NCBI GenBank assembly: GCA_965223355.1
Contig: CBDCWE010000003.1
Coordinates: 3,658,001 to 3,722,000 of the forward strand
DNA length: 64,000 nucleotides
Reading direction: 5' to 3'
Source: Tectiglobus sp965223355
Lineage (GTDB): Bacteria; Pseudomonadota; Alphaproteobacteria; Rhizobiales; Hyphomicrobiaceae
The position numbers were made by a program, and so were the translations under genes. A model generated the notes under the pieces. That model had not been told where the DNA came from, ran no database searches, and saw only the letters and a list, made by a program, of their open reading frames with translations. Shown piece by piece: positions 51,920 to 61,573 of this stretch (position 1 is the stretch's first letter; every line of letters begins with the position of its first letter).

Positions 51920-53176
51920 CTATAGCCTTTCAGACCGAGCTCGAACCAGCCCGCTCCGCCGCCCGGTCGGTTTGCTTTCGGTCCAGATCGCGAGCAGCAC
52001 CGTCAGCACCATGAACCCAGCCGAAACCGCGAACAACACCCGCGGCGCCTCCTGGTCCATGATAAATCCGTACAGCATCGGCCCGATGATCGCGCCAATA
52101 TTGAAGCCGGTGGAAACAATGCCGAAAGCGCGCCCTGCCGCGCCCGGCGGCGCCGCCTTGCGCACCAGCATGTCGCGCGATGGCGAGATCAGCCCCGACA
52201 GGAACCCTGCCAACGTCAAGACCGAAATCAGCAATATTGGCGCCGGTCCGGTCATTGCGATGGCCGCAAAGATGATTGCGTTGGCGCCAAAGCAGCTCGC
52301 CGCGATCAAGCCGTGCTTATCGGTTCGATCAGCGAGCACGCCGCCGACCAGCACACCGATCGACGTCGCGGCCAGGAACAGCGACAGCGCCAGCGAGGCC
52401 GATTCAACCGAAACACCGTAACCGCTGCCGAGCGCCGCAATCCCGAAGTTCGTGAAGCCACCGTTGGACAGTCCCAGAAAGACGAAGAACAACACCAGTG
52501 CGAGGATCGCCGGCGTCAGCACCCGCACGTTGTTGCCGCGACCACCGCCATCTGCCGCCTTCGACAGTGGTGATCTGTCACTGTCCGGCGTTTTGAGCAA
52601 CAGGATGATCAGGGCGGCGATCGGCCCGAACGCACCAAGCACGATCAGCGCCGTCGCGACGCTGAATTCGAGCGCGATGCCAAGGCCGATCACCGGCGCC
52701 AGGGCGCCACCGGCCATGCCGGCACAGGTGTGCACCGAAAACGCCCGCCCCATGCGTCGCTCGTCGATGGCCGACGACAGGATCGCATAGTCGGCCGGAT
52801 GGTAAACACAGTTCGCCAGGCCCGCGACGGCCGCGCACACCAGCACGGCCGGATAGCTGAGGAACAGCCCGAGCGCCATGAACGAAGCTCCGCCCAAGCA
52901 CAACCCGGCGATCAGGATCCGCCTGGCACCGAAGCGATCGACCACATAGCCCATTGGCGCCTGGGTCAGGCCCGAGACGATCCCGGAGATCGTGATGGCC
53001 AGGCCAAGTTCGACATAGCCGACCCCGAGCTGGTCCTTGAGCAGCAGGAACAGCGGCGGCAGCGTGAGGATATGGACGTGGCTAACCCAGTGCGCCAGCG
53101 AGACCGCGATTAGCGCCCGCGTCTGACGGCCAAATGGCGGCGCCGAACCGCCACCCGTCGAAGCCTCGCTGACCAT
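51920..53176 (-). CDS. MFS transporter
   Basis: A 418-residue major facilitator with about twelve membrane segments. The loop after helix 2 reads GYVVDRFGARRILIAG, the MFS signature region, and the second half has GVLADRTDKHGLIAAS at the matching loop. It resembles metabolite/drug exporters; the substrate is unknown. ATG 53176 fits a short cytoplasmic N terminus. It lies 23 bases after the korB stop and could be in the same leftward transcript. Confidence 0.88.
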   Translation of the reverse strand: MVSEASTGGGSAPPFGRQTRALIAVSLAHWVSHVHILTLPPLFLLLKDQLGVGYVELGLAITISGIVSGLTQAPMGYVVDRFGARRILIAGLCLGGASFMALGLFLSYPAVLVCAAVAGLANCVYHPADYAILSSAIDERRMGRAFSVHTCAGMAGGALAPVIGLGIALEFSVATALIVLGAFGPIAALIILLLKTPDSDRSPLSKAADGGGRGNNVRVLTPAILALVLFFVFLGLSNGGFTNFGIAALGSGYGVSVESASLALSLFLAATSIGVLVGGVLADRTDKHGLIAASCFGANAIIFAAIAMTGPAPILLISVLTLAGFLSGLISPSRDMLVRKAAPPGAAGRAFGIVSTGFNIGAIIGPMLYGFIMDQEAPRVLFAVSAGFMVLTVLLAIWTESKPTGRRSGLVRARSERL

Positions 53177-53199
53177 GTGATCGCAACCCCGGCGCGTCG

Positions 53200-54255
53200 C
53201 TATCGCAATCGCGCGTTGATCGCCTTAAGTGCTTTCGAGCCCGGACAAAGCTCGTTCATCGGCACCGCGTTCATTGGTCGCTCGGTGGTGCCGATGACGT
53301 CGTGCAAATCCTGTTCCGCATCATTGATGTAGAGTAGCCCCGTGGCAACTGCACCCTGCGCCGACTGCGAGCGAATGGTCGACAGGGCATCATCGCCATT
53401 GCGCACGTCATGGGCGCTATCGAGCTTGTGCAACCGCAATAGCCCGCCGTCGTGCAGCGTCACGTCAACCGTTGCACCTTGCTCGTAATCAACCGTAATC
53501 TCCTCCATCTCGGGCACGAAGTCGAGCCGGCCGAGCATCTGATAGTGATCGCGGATATATTCGTAGCTCTTGGTCGAGGTGGTGTGGTTGTTGAAGGTCA
53601 CGCACGGTGACAGAACATCGAGGAACGCGAAACCGTTATAGGTCAGCGCCGCCTCGATCAGGGGAACGAGTTGGGCCTTGTCGCCGGAGAATGAGCGCCC
53701 AACAAAGCCGGCGCCGAGTTGGATCGCCAGCTGGCACAGGTCAATTGCATCGAACGGATTGGGCTCGCCTTTTTTCGACGGCGATGCCTTGTCGTTGGTC
53801 GCCGAGAACTGCCCCTTGGTGAGCCCGTAGCAGCCGTTGTTCATGACGATATAGGTCATGTTGAGCTGGCGGCGCACGGCATGGCAGAACTGGCCGAGCC
53901 CGATCGACGCCGTATCGCCGTCACCGGACACTCCGATATAGGTCAGATCGCGATTGGCGAGGTTCGCGCCCGTCGCGATCGACGGCATCCGACCGTGCAC
54001 GCTGTTGAAGCCGTGACTGCGGCCGAGAAAGTAGGTCGGCGCCTTCGAGGAACAGCCGATCCCCGACACCTTGGCAATGCGGTGCGCCGGCAGATCGAGA
54101 CGAAAGCAGGCCTCGATGATGGCCGCGGTGATCGAATCGTGCCCGCATCCCGCACACAACGTCGACATCGATGCCTCATAGTCGCGATGCGTCAGGCCGA
54201 TCTTGTTCTTCGGCAAATTGGGATGATGAACGACCGGCTTCTGGATGTAGCTCAT
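53200..54255 (-). CDS. korB: 2-oxoacid:ferredoxin oxidoreductase, beta subunit (KorB-like)
   Basis: The 351-residue protein is the thiamine-diphosphate beta subunit of a 2-oxoacid (probably 2-oxoglutarate) oxidoreductase. Cysteine motifs LCAGCGHDSI and SGIGCSSKAP carry Fe-S ligands, GDGDTASIGLGQF binds thiamine diphosphate, and NNGCYGLTKGQ follows. ATG 54255 gives the family length. It is the last of three genes with korA and an FAD/Fe-S protein, 14 bases after korA. Substrate identity is by family only. Confidence 0.9.
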   Translation of the reverse strand: MSYIQKPVVHHPNLPKNKIGLTHRDYEASMSTLCAGCGHDSITAAIIEACFRLDLPAHRIAKVSGIGCSSKAPTYFLGRSHGFNSVHGRMPSIATGANLANRDLTYIGVSGDGDTASIGLGQFCHAVRRQLNMTYIVMNNGCYGLTKGQFSATNDKASPSKKGEPNPFDAIDLCQLAIQLGAGFVGRSFSGDKAQLVPLIEAALTYNGFAFLDVLSPCVTFNNHTTSTKSYEYIRDHYQMLGRLDFVPEMEEITVDYEQGATVDVTLHDGGLLRLHKLDSAHDVRNGDDALSTIRSQSAQGAVATGLLYINDAEQDLHDVIGTTERPMNAVPMNELCPGSKALKAINARLR

Positions 54256-54269
54256 GGCTTTGCCCTCGA

Positions 54270-56075
54270 TTACTCCGCGGCCTGGAGCACGATCGACAAG
54301 CCGTTGCGCACCGCCGACCTCACAAAGTCGGCCGTCATCGGCATGCCATCGAAACTGAGCGCCGGGATCAGCTTTTCGGCCGGGCACCCCAGCTCGCTCA
54401 ACAGCAAAGTCCGCATCTGACCATCGCGGTTCTGCTCGGCGACAAATACGAACCTGTGATCGTCGATGAATTCGCGGACCGCGCCGCTGAACGGAAACGC
54501 CCGGATGCGCAACGCGTTGACGACGTGGCCGTCCGCCTGCAGCAGATCCATGCCCTCGCAAACCGCTGCATGGTTGGCGCCGAAATAGATGATGCCGACA
54601 TCGGATTCAGAATTGCGGATCAACGCTTCCGGCTGCGGCATGATTTCCGTGCCTTGATCGATCTTGCGCGCGATGCGCTCGAGCACCCGAGCATGGATGA
54701 TGCCGTCTTCTGTATACTTGGCCTTTTCATCGTGACTGGTGCCACGCGTAAAGAACGCCCCCCGTGTCGGATGCGCCCCGGGTAGCGTCCGATAGCAGAT
54801 GCCGTCACCGTCTATATCTTCGTAGCGGCCCCAATCGGTCATCTCCTCCAGGCCGTCAGCATCCAACACCTTGCCGCGGTCGTGAACGCGCCGATCATCC
54901 CACTGGAACGCGTCGGTCATCCAATCGTTCATGCCGATATCGAGATCGCTCAGCACCATCACCGGCGTCTGCAATCGCTCGGCGAGATCGAAGGCATCGG
55001 CCGCCATCGTGAAGCACTCGCCGGGATCGCTCGGAAACAACAGCACGTGCTTGGTGTCGCCGTGCGAAGCGTAGGCCGATGACAGGAGGTCGGACTGCTG
55101 GGTGCGCGTTGGCATGCCGGTTGACGGGCCGCCGCGCTGAATATTGAACAACACGACCGGGATCTCGGCAAAATAGGCAAGTCCGAGAAACTCGCTCATC
55201 AACGAGACACCCGGCCCCGACGTCGCCGTAAATGCCCGCGTCCCGTTCCAGCCGGCGCCAATTGCGATCCCGATCGCCGCCAGTTCGTCCTCGGCCTGGA
55301 CGATGGCGTGGTTTTTGCGCCCGTCCGCATCGTTGCGCAGCCGCCTGGCGTAGCGCTCGAACGCTTCCGCCAGCGAGGTTGAGGGCGTGATCGGATACCA
55401 GGCGCAGACCGTTGCGCCAGCATAGAGCGATCCGAGCCCGGCGGCGTCGTTACCGGAGACCATGATCTTGCCTTCGGTGCCGCTGGCCTTGCGCACGTGG
55501 ATTGGCAGCGGACAATCGAAGTGTGCCTGCGCATACTCGCGCCCGAGATTGATCGCATCCAGGTTGGCGCCGATCAATTTCTCCTTACCCTTGAGCTGAT
55601 CGCGGATCACGCCTGCGACAATGTCGACATCCATGTCTAACAGCGCCGTCAACGCGCCGACATAGACCATGTTCTTGAACAACTGGCGCTGACGGGGATC
55701 GGACCACTTCTGGGCGCACATCCGGGCGATCGGCACGCCGAGAACGGTGATGTCGTCGCGCGGCCAGATCCGCGGCATCGAGGAATCGTAGAACAAATAC
55801 CCGCCGGCCACGATCTCCTTTAAATCGTCCTGATAGGACTGCGGATTGACCGCCACCATGATGTCGATGCCCTCGCGGCGCGCGAGATAACCTTGTTCAG
55901 AAACCCGAACCTCATACCAGGTCGGCAAACCCTGAATGTTGGATGGAAAAATGTTCTTTGGCGCAACCGGGATGCCCATCCGGAACAGCGTTTTGGCGAA
56001 CATGGCGTTGGCACTGGCCGAGCCGGACCCGTTCACCGTTGCAAACTTGATGACGAAATCGTTGATGCCACTCAT
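54270..56075 (-). CDS. korA: 2-oxoacid:ferredoxin oxidoreductase, alpha subunit with fused gamma domain (KorA-like)
   Basis: The 601-residue protein joins a gamma domain (about 1-200, VNGSGSASANAMFAKTLFRMG, IFPSNIQGLPTWYEVRVSE) to the alpha domain (200-600). The latter has WYPITPSTSLAEAFE, AEDELAAIGIAIGAGWNG, TSGPGVSLMSEFLGLAYFAEIPVV and RGGPSTGMPTRTQQSDLL. This is the fused form seen in many 2-oxoacid oxidoreductases. It lies 25 bases after the FAD/Fe-S gene. Together with korB it should oxidise a 2-oxoacid to the acyl-CoA and reduce a low-potential acceptor. Confidence 0.92.
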   Translation of the reverse strand: MSGINDFVIKFATVNGSGSASANAMFAKTLFRMGIPVAPKNIFPSNIQGLPTWYEVRVSEQGYLARREGIDIMVAVNPQSYQDDLKEIVAGGYLFYDSSMPRIWPRDDITVLGVPIARMCAQKWSDPRQRQLFKNMVYVGALTALLDMDVDIVAGVIRDQLKGKEKLIGANLDAINLGREYAQAHFDCPLPIHVRKASGTEGKIMVSGNDAAGLGSLYAGATVCAWYPITPSTSLAEAFERYARRLRNDADGRKNHAIVQAEDELAAIGIAIGAGWNGTRAFTATSGPGVSLMSEFLGLAYFAEIPVVLFNIQRGGPSTGMPTRTQQSDLLSSAYASHGDTKHVLLFPSDPGECFTMAADAFDLAERLQTPVMVLSDLDIGMNDWMTDAFQWDDRRVHDRGKVLDADGLEEMTDWGRYEDIDGDGICYRTLPGAHPTRGAFFTRGTSHDEKAKYTEDGIIHARVLERIARKIDQGTEIMPQPEALIRNSESDVGIIYFGANHAAVCEGMDLLQADGHVVNALRIRAFPFSGAVREFIDDHRFVFVAEQNRDGQMRTLLLSELGCPAEKLIPALSFDGMPMTADFVRSAVRNGLSIVLQAAE

Positions 56076-56100
56076 CGGCCCGCTGTTCTCCCGTGTGGCG

Positions 56101-57944
56101 TTATCCGAGATATGCGTTGTGGTGCGTATGACAGGCCGGCGCCGCCTGGGCTTCTACATAGAAGTATTTCTGCATATCCCAAGCCCCGGTCGGACAACGC
56201 TCGGCGCACAGCCCGCAGTGCAAACACATGTCTTCGTCCTTGACCATGACCCGACCCGTCTTGAGCGTATCCGACACGTATAGATCCTGGGCCGGGTTGG
56301 TGGCCGGAACCCGCAGCGCCGCCCGCAGGCGCTGTTCTTCATCGTTGACCGTGAAATTGATACAGTCGACGGGCAGATGTCCATGCACGCATCACACTCG
56401 ATGCAGAGCTTATCGGTAAAGACGGTTTGGACATCGCAGTTAAGACAGCGCTCGGCCTCGCGCACGGCCAGCTCGTCGTCGAAGCCGAGCTCAACCTCGA
56501 CGCTGAGATCCCGCAGTGACTGCGCCAAATCCGCGTGCGGTACCGGCGTCCGGTCCTGCGCATCATAGTCATTGTCGTACGACCACTCGTGGATGCCCAT
56601 TTTCTGGCTGACGAGGGTGTGACCCGGCGCCGGGCGATCGGTGATATCTTCGCCGCGGCAGTACTTGTCGATCGAGATCGCCGCCTGGTGGCCATGGGCC
56701 ACGGCCCAGATGATGTTTTCCGGGCCCCACGCCGCATCGCCGCCGAAAAACACCCCCGGCCGCGTTGACATCATCGTGGTCTTGTCGACTTCCGGCGCCT
56801 GCCATTGATTGAACGCCAGACCAATATCGCGCTCGATCCACGGGAATGCGTTTTCCTGGCCGATCGCCATCAGCACGTCGTCGCACTCGAAGGTTACCAC
56901 GTCGCCGGTCGCCAGCAGTTTGCGCCGGCCGCTGTCATCGTATTCGGCGCGCATGATCTCGAACTGCACACCGACAAGTTTGCCATTGTCCAGCACGAAC
57001 GCCTTCGGGTTGTGGTTGTCGTAGATCGGGATGCCTTCAAGCTCGGCTTCCTCGATTTCCCAGTCCGAAGCCTTCATGTCCTTGCGCGGCGACCGCACCG
57101 TCACCCTGACGTCGTCAGCACCGAGACGCAGCGCCGTCCGGCAGCAGTCCATCGCGGTATTGCCGCCACCGATCACGACGACTTTTCTGCCGATCTTTTC
57201 GACATGCTTGAATGCCACCGCCGTCAGGAAGTCGATACCAATGTGAATATTATCATCGGCCTGACGCCGGCCTTCGATATCGAGATCCTTGCCGCGCGGG
57301 GCCCCGGTGCCGACAAACACGGCGTCGTAGTTTTCGTCAAGGATCGCCTTGAGGCTGGTTACCTCTTCGCCGAACCGTGCTTCGACGCCGAAGTTAATGA
57401 TCCTGTCAACTTCCTCATCGAGCACGCCGACCGGCAGCCGGAACGCCGGGATGTTGGTCCGCATCAGGCCGCCGCCTTGCGGGTCCTTGTCATAAAGCGT
57501 GCAGTGATAGCCGAGCGCCAGCAGATCCCGCGCGACGGTGAGCGATGCCGGTCCGGCTCCCAGCAGCGCAATGCGTTTGCCGTTCGAGGGCACCGGAAAC
57601 CGCGGCATGAACTGGTCGACGTCGCCCTTGTAGTCAGCCGCAACCCGCTTCAGGCGACAAATCGCAACGGGCGCCTCCTCGATCCGCCCGCGCCGGCAGG
57701 CCGGCTCGCAGGGCCGGTCGCAGACGCGCCCCAAAATGCCCGGGAAAACATTGCTCTCCCAGTTCAGCATATAGGCCTGGGCATAACGACCCTGCGCGAT
57801 CAGGCGGATATATTCCGGAACCGGAGTGTGCGCCGGGCAGGCAAACTGGCAATCCACCACCTTGTGGAAGTACTGCGGATTGGTGATATCCGTCGGCGCC
57901 AGACCGCCGCTCGAGGTCTTGGCCGCGACACCGCTGCGCTGCAT
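56101..57944 (-). pseudogene. Glutamate-synthase-small-subunit-like FAD/NAD(P) oxidoreductase with ferredoxin domain, frameshifted
   Basis: The gene reads in two frames. The first (start ATG 57944) covers the Fe-S N terminus (CQFACPAHTPVPEYI, CDRPCEPACRRG), FAD site GAGPASLTVARDLL, NADP site GGGNTAMDCCRTALRLGA, and CIECDACMDICP. The frame then needs to move by one base at the GGG run 56371-56373, to continue with VDCINFTVND and the second ferredoxin motif CLHCGLCAERCP, ending at 56101. This order (FAD/Fe-S, korA, korB) matches three-subunit 2-oxoglutarate:NADP oxidoreductases described in Azoarcus. The shift may be a real mutation or a one-base sequence error. Confidence 0.8.
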
Positions 57945-58234
57945 GACCGCGAAATCCTCCCAGTTTTCCTGCGTCTCCGAGCCGAATGCGCTGAGCCAAC
58001 ACATTACGAAGCCTTGTGCCGCGATGACAACAGCCGCGACCAGGATTGTCACATTGACGTTACGATTGGCTCGCATTGGTGCACAAACACACCGAACCGG
58101 CGTGATGTATGGGCTTCCGACCCCTACCGCAAGCCCGAATGCCATGAGATTTCATACATGCTGAGGTTCAGGTATCGAATCGATTACCGATTGCGCCGCC
58201 GACAGACGACTTCGGCGGCGCGCAATCCCTCGCA
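57945..58234. other. Gap between rnhA and the frameshifted oxidoreductase
   Basis: About 290 bases that should hold the promoter of the leftward kor operon. The reading frame stays open upward to 58145, so a somewhat earlier start is possible. No repeat or RNA gene was seen. Confidence 0.4.
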
Positions 58235-58675
58235 TCACATTTGCGGGATCGCGCTGCGCGCCAGTTCATCTGCCCGTTCGTTTTCGGGATCGCCGGCATG
58301 GCCCTTCAGCCATTGCCAGGTGATCTCGTGGCGGGCTTGGGCCTGATCGAGGCGCTGCCAGAGTTCGGCGTTCTTGACCGGTTTCTTGGCCGCCGTCCGC
58401 CAGCCGTTGCGCCGCCAGCCGTGGATCCAGTTGCTGATGCCGTCGCGCACGTACCGACTGTCAGTGAAGAGCGTCACGATCGACGGCCGCCGGAGCGCTT
58501 CCAGCGCCGCGATCGCCGCCATCAATTCCATGCGGTTGTTGGTTGTTGTGCCTTCACCACCGCTCAATTCTTTGCGATGGTGATCTGCGATCAGGATCGC
58601 CCCCCAACCACCGGGCCCCGGGTTTCCGGAGCAGGCACCGTCGGTATAGATCGTGATTTGCGGCTTTGCCGACAC
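58235..58675 (-). CDS. rnhA: Ribonuclease HI
   Basis: RNase HI degrades RNA in RNA-DNA hybrids. The 146-residue protein begins ITIYTDGACSGNPGPGGWG with the first catalytic aspartate (D12). It then has NNRMELMAAIAAL for the glutamate, LFTDSRYV for the second aspartate, and GHAGDPENERADELA with the histidine and last aspartate. All four acidic residues are present. It lies 12 bases downstream of thrB in the conserved ispH-thrB-rnhA order of alphaproteobacteria. Confidence 0.97.
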   Translation of the reverse strand: MSAKPQITIYTDGACSGNPGPGGWGAILIADHHRKELSGGEGTTTNNRMELMAAIAALEALRRPSIVTLFTDSRYVRDGISNWIHGWRRNGWRTAAKKPVKNAELWQRLDQAQARHEITWQWLKGHAGDPENERADELARSAIPQM

Positions 58676-58687
58676 CGAACCCTCGTT

Positions 58688-59659
58688 TCAGGATGAACCG
58701 TCCAGCCCATATTCTCCGGGCGAGCGGATCGTTTGGTGAAATCGCAAGCGCCGCAGATATTCGAGCGGATCGTGCGGCTTTACGAACGCATCCGGGGCGG
58801 TATTGAGCCAATCGAAGGCCCGCGTCAAAAGAAACCTGAGCGCTGCGCCGCGGGCCAGGATTGGCAAGGCCCGGCGTTCGCGCGCCTTAAGCTTGCGCAC
58901 CCGCTCATAGCCCCGCAGCAGGGCCCGGCCCTTGGTGATGTTGAACGAAAAATCCGGCTCGAAACACCAGGCATTCAGGCCCACTGCCAGGTCATAGGCA
59001 AAAAAGTCGTTGCAGGCGAAGTAGAAATCGATAACGCCGGAATACTGCTCGCCGCGGAAAAAGATATTGTCGGGAAAGAGATCGGCATGAATGACACCGT
59101 GCGGCAGCTCGCACGGCCAAATCGGCAGCAGATCGTCGAGTTCAGCTGCAATGATGGCCGCCAGATCGGGGTGGATTTCGCCGGCCCGGTCCTCAAAGCG
59201 CCGAAACAGCGGCGTCCAGTCGGCCGGCCCGAGCGTATTGCGGCGCGTCGCGGTGAACGATCTGCCGGCCTGATGCAGTTCGGCCAGCGCGCGCCCGGCG
59301 CCGTCGCAGTGGACCGGCTTTGGTTTGCGCACCCACAATCCTGCCAGAAACGTGACGATCGCGGCCGGGCGCCCGCACAACTGGCGCAGATTGCGCCCGT
59401 GGTTGTCGCGCAACGGTACGGGACAGCTAAAGCCGCCCTGCGAGAGATGCTCCATGAGCCCGAGGAAAAACGGCAGATCGGTCGCGGCCACCCGCTTTTC
59501 GTAAAGTGTGAGAATGTATTGGCCGGACGCCGTGGCGAGCAGATAGTTGCTGTTTTCGACACCCTCGGCAATGCCTTTGAAGGATAGTAGTTCGCCGAGA
59601 TTGAAACTATCGACAAAGGCGGTCAGCTCATCGTCGGGGACTTCGGTGTAGACGGCCAC
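58688..59659 (-). CDS. thrB: Homoserine kinase (ThrB1, APH-like)
   Basis: Phosphorylates homoserine in threonine synthesis. The 323-residue protein is of the aminoglycoside-phosphotransferase fold, unrelated to the GHMP homoserine kinase. It begins TEVPDDELTAFVD and has ENSNYLLATASGQYILTLYEKR, the Brenner-type HGVIHADLFPDNIFF catalytic loop, and GVIDFYFACND for metal. Its ATG overlaps the ispH stop by one base. Confidence 0.95.
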   Translation of the reverse strand: MAVYTEVPDDELTAFVDSFNLGELLSFKGIAEGVENSNYLLATASGQYILTLYEKRVAATDLPFFLGLMEHLSQGGFSCPVPLRDNHGRNLRQLCGRPAAIVTFLAGLWVRKPKPVHCDGAGRALAELHQAGRSFTATRRNTLGPADWTPLFRRFEDRAGEIHPDLAAIIAAELDDLLPIWPCELPHGVIHADLFPDNIFFRGEQYSGVIDFYFACNDFFAYDLAVGLNAWCFEPDFSFNITKGRALLRGYERVRKLKARERRALPILARGAALRFLLTRAFDWLNTAPDAFVKPHDPLEYLRRLRFHQTIRSPGEYGLDGSS

Positions 59660-60708
59660 TAGATCAGGTCTTCCGTATTGAGCGCGGCCGCAGTGGTGGC
59701 CGGTGCGAATTCTTGCTCGCCTGCAACATCGCGCAACACCCGTGGAACATTGAACGCGATCCGTTCCTGCGCCGTCACCACCGTTTCAATTTCGATCCGG
59801 TAGCGCCCGGCCAGGGCATCGACGATTTCGCGCACCAGAATGTCCGGTGCCGAGGCGCCGGCCGTTATACCGACGCTGCGCGCGTCCTGAAGGTCGGCCC
59901 ACGGCATGTCGGCTGCACGCTGCACCAATCGCGCCCGTTTGGCGCCGGCCTTGAGCGCAACCTCGACCAGACGCTGGGAATTGGAGCTGTTGGGGGCGCC
60001 GACCACCAGCACGATGTCGCAGCGCGCCGCGATCGCCGCGATCGCCTGCTGGCGATTTGTCGTCGCATAGCAGATGTCCTGCTTGTGCGGCCCGGCTATG
60101 GTGGGGAACCGGCGCGTCAGTGTCGCCACGATCGCCGCCGTATCATCGACCGACAGCGTTGTTTGCGTGGTATAGGCGAGATTGTCCGGATCATCCGGCG
60201 CAAAGCGCTCGGCATCTTCGACGGTTTCGATGAGTTTCACGGCGCCGTCCGGCAACTGTCCGGCGGTCCCGATCACCTCGGGATGTCCGCTATGACCGAT
60301 CAACAACACCTGGCGGCCACTGTTGAAATGCATTTCGGCCTCACGATGGACCTTGGTGACCAGCGGACAGGTGGCATCGACAAAAAACATGTTGCGTGAT
60401 TTGGCCTGCGCCGGTACCGACTTCGGCACACCGTGTGCCGAGAAGATCACAGGTGCGTCAGTTTCTGGAATTTCGTCGAGTTCTTCCACAAAGATGGCGC
60501 CTTTTGCCTTCAAGCTGTCGACCACATAACGATTGTGAACGATTTCGTGGCGGACGTAGACCGGGGCCCCGTATTTCCTCAGCGCCAGTTCGACGATTTG
60601 AATGGCGCGATCAACGCCGGCGCAAAACCCGCGCGGTGCGGCCATCAAGACTGTGAGTGGCGCCGTGGCAGACCGCGCACTGTCGGGGTTGATATCCAGG
60701 TCCGTCAT
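59659..60708 (-). CDS. ispH: 4-hydroxy-3-methylbut-2-enyl diphosphate reductase
   Basis: IspH (LytB) makes IPP and DMAPP in the last step of the MEP isoprenoid pathway. The 349-residue protein has the cluster-binding cysteines in RGFCAGVDRAI (C29), DATCPLVTKVH and a later cysteine in DICYATTNRQQA. AHGVPKSV and GAPNSSNSQRL lie at the substrate site. ATG 60708 gives a slightly long N terminus. First gene of ispH-thrB-rnhA. Confidence 0.96.
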   Translation of the reverse strand: MTDLDINPDSARSATAPLTVLMAAPRGFCAGVDRAIQIVELALRKYGAPVYVRHEIVHNRYVVDSLKAKGAIFVEELDEIPETDAPVIFSAHGVPKSVPAQAKSRNMFFVDATCPLVTKVHREAEMHFNSGRQVLLIGHSGHPEVIGTAGQLPDGAVKLIETVEDAERFAPDDPDNLAYTTQTTLSVDDTAAIVATLTRRFPTIAGPHKQDICYATTNRQQAIAAIAARCDIVLVVGAPNSSNSQRLVEVALKAGAKRARLVQRAADMPWADLQDARSVGITAGASAPDILVREIVDALAGRYRIEIETVVTAQERIAFNVPRVLRDVAGEQEFAPATTAAALNTEDLI

Positions 60709-60835
60709 CGAGCAAATTTCCGGCTTTGGGATCTCATTATAGTTGATGAACCATAGCTAAGCAGTTGGCGCCAACCTGTCGAGAGTGCTATGACTGATTC
60801 TTAAGCGGATTGAAGAACTTGCCACATATGGCTTG

Positions 60836-61573
60836 ATGCCGTTTGGCATTGTGCCAGACGCCACGTTCGGGACACGGTTAGGGCTTGTTGTGCACGACAT
60901 CAATCAGAACCATGCGATCAGTTTTGGCAAGCTCGTCGGCGCTGTCCTGTTGGCGGTGGCGCTGCCGGCCTGCGGGATGTCAAACCTGACCTCCGGCTTG
61001 AGCGGCGGCCTGTTCGGTAAATCGCAACCGGCTGCCGTCAAGACGGTCACCGAAGAACAGCTGCTGTCGGCGGCCAAGGCTCACAACGGCCCGGTCACGG
61101 GCTCGGTCTCCAGCGTTGACGTCGCCCATGGCTGCCCGCGCTTCCAAGTCTGGGCGCGCGACAATGCGTTGACCGCCTATGCCGACGGCCAGGTTGGCGA
61201 TGGCCTGGCGGTCATCCATCGCGGCGAAATTACGAGAACCGCGCGCGAGTGCCACATCGAGCCGGGCCGCGTCATGGTCAAATACGGTTTCGCGGGCCGC
61301 ATTCTGCTCGGCCCCCGTGGCCAGTCCGGTCGGGTCCGTTTGCCGATCACCATATTTGTCACCGATGCCAGGCGCGAACGCATTGCCGCCGATCAGCTGT
61401 TCGTCGAGGCCGAGGTCACACTTGAAAACCCGATCGGCTATTTCTCGCAAGTGCGAACGGTGACGTTCAATATTCCGCAAGGCACGCGCCCGGGCGACTT
61501 CGACGTGTTCGTCGGGTTCAAGCAACCGCCGGCATCCGGTGCGCCGCCGCAACGCGGGTTCGGCCGCAGCTAG
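60836..61573 (+). CDS. Putative lipoprotein of unknown function
   Basis: The ~245-residue product has a hydrophobic segment ending in a lipobox-like LAVALPAC, so it is likely a lipid-anchored envelope protein. The rest (GCPRFQVWARDNALTAY, RMVKYGFAGRILLGPRGQSGR-like stretches, LFVEAEVTLENP) is not a family I know. ATG 60836 makes a long leader; GTG at 60890 gives a better signal-peptide length, so the start is unsure. Its TAG stop is the TA target site of the IS630 element; removing the element would leave TAG intact. Confidence 0.65.
   Translation: MPFGIVPDATFGTRLGLVVHDINQNHAISFGKLVGAVLLAVALPACGMSNLTSGLSGGLFGKSQPAAVKTVTEEQLLSAAKAHNGPVTGSVSSVDVAHGCPRFQVWARDNALTAYADGQVGDGLAVIHRGEITRTARECHIEPGRVMVKYGFAGRILLGPRGQSGRVRLPITIFVTDARRERIAADQLFVEAEVTLENPIGYFSQVRTVTFNIPQGTRPGDFDVFVGFKQPPASGAPPQRGFGRS

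Noticed and set aside
56805..58346. 513-codon plus-strand frame opposite the FAD/Fe-S oxidoreductase
   Set aside because: The minus strand carries clear FAD, NADP and ferredoxin motifs; the plus-strand product has none.
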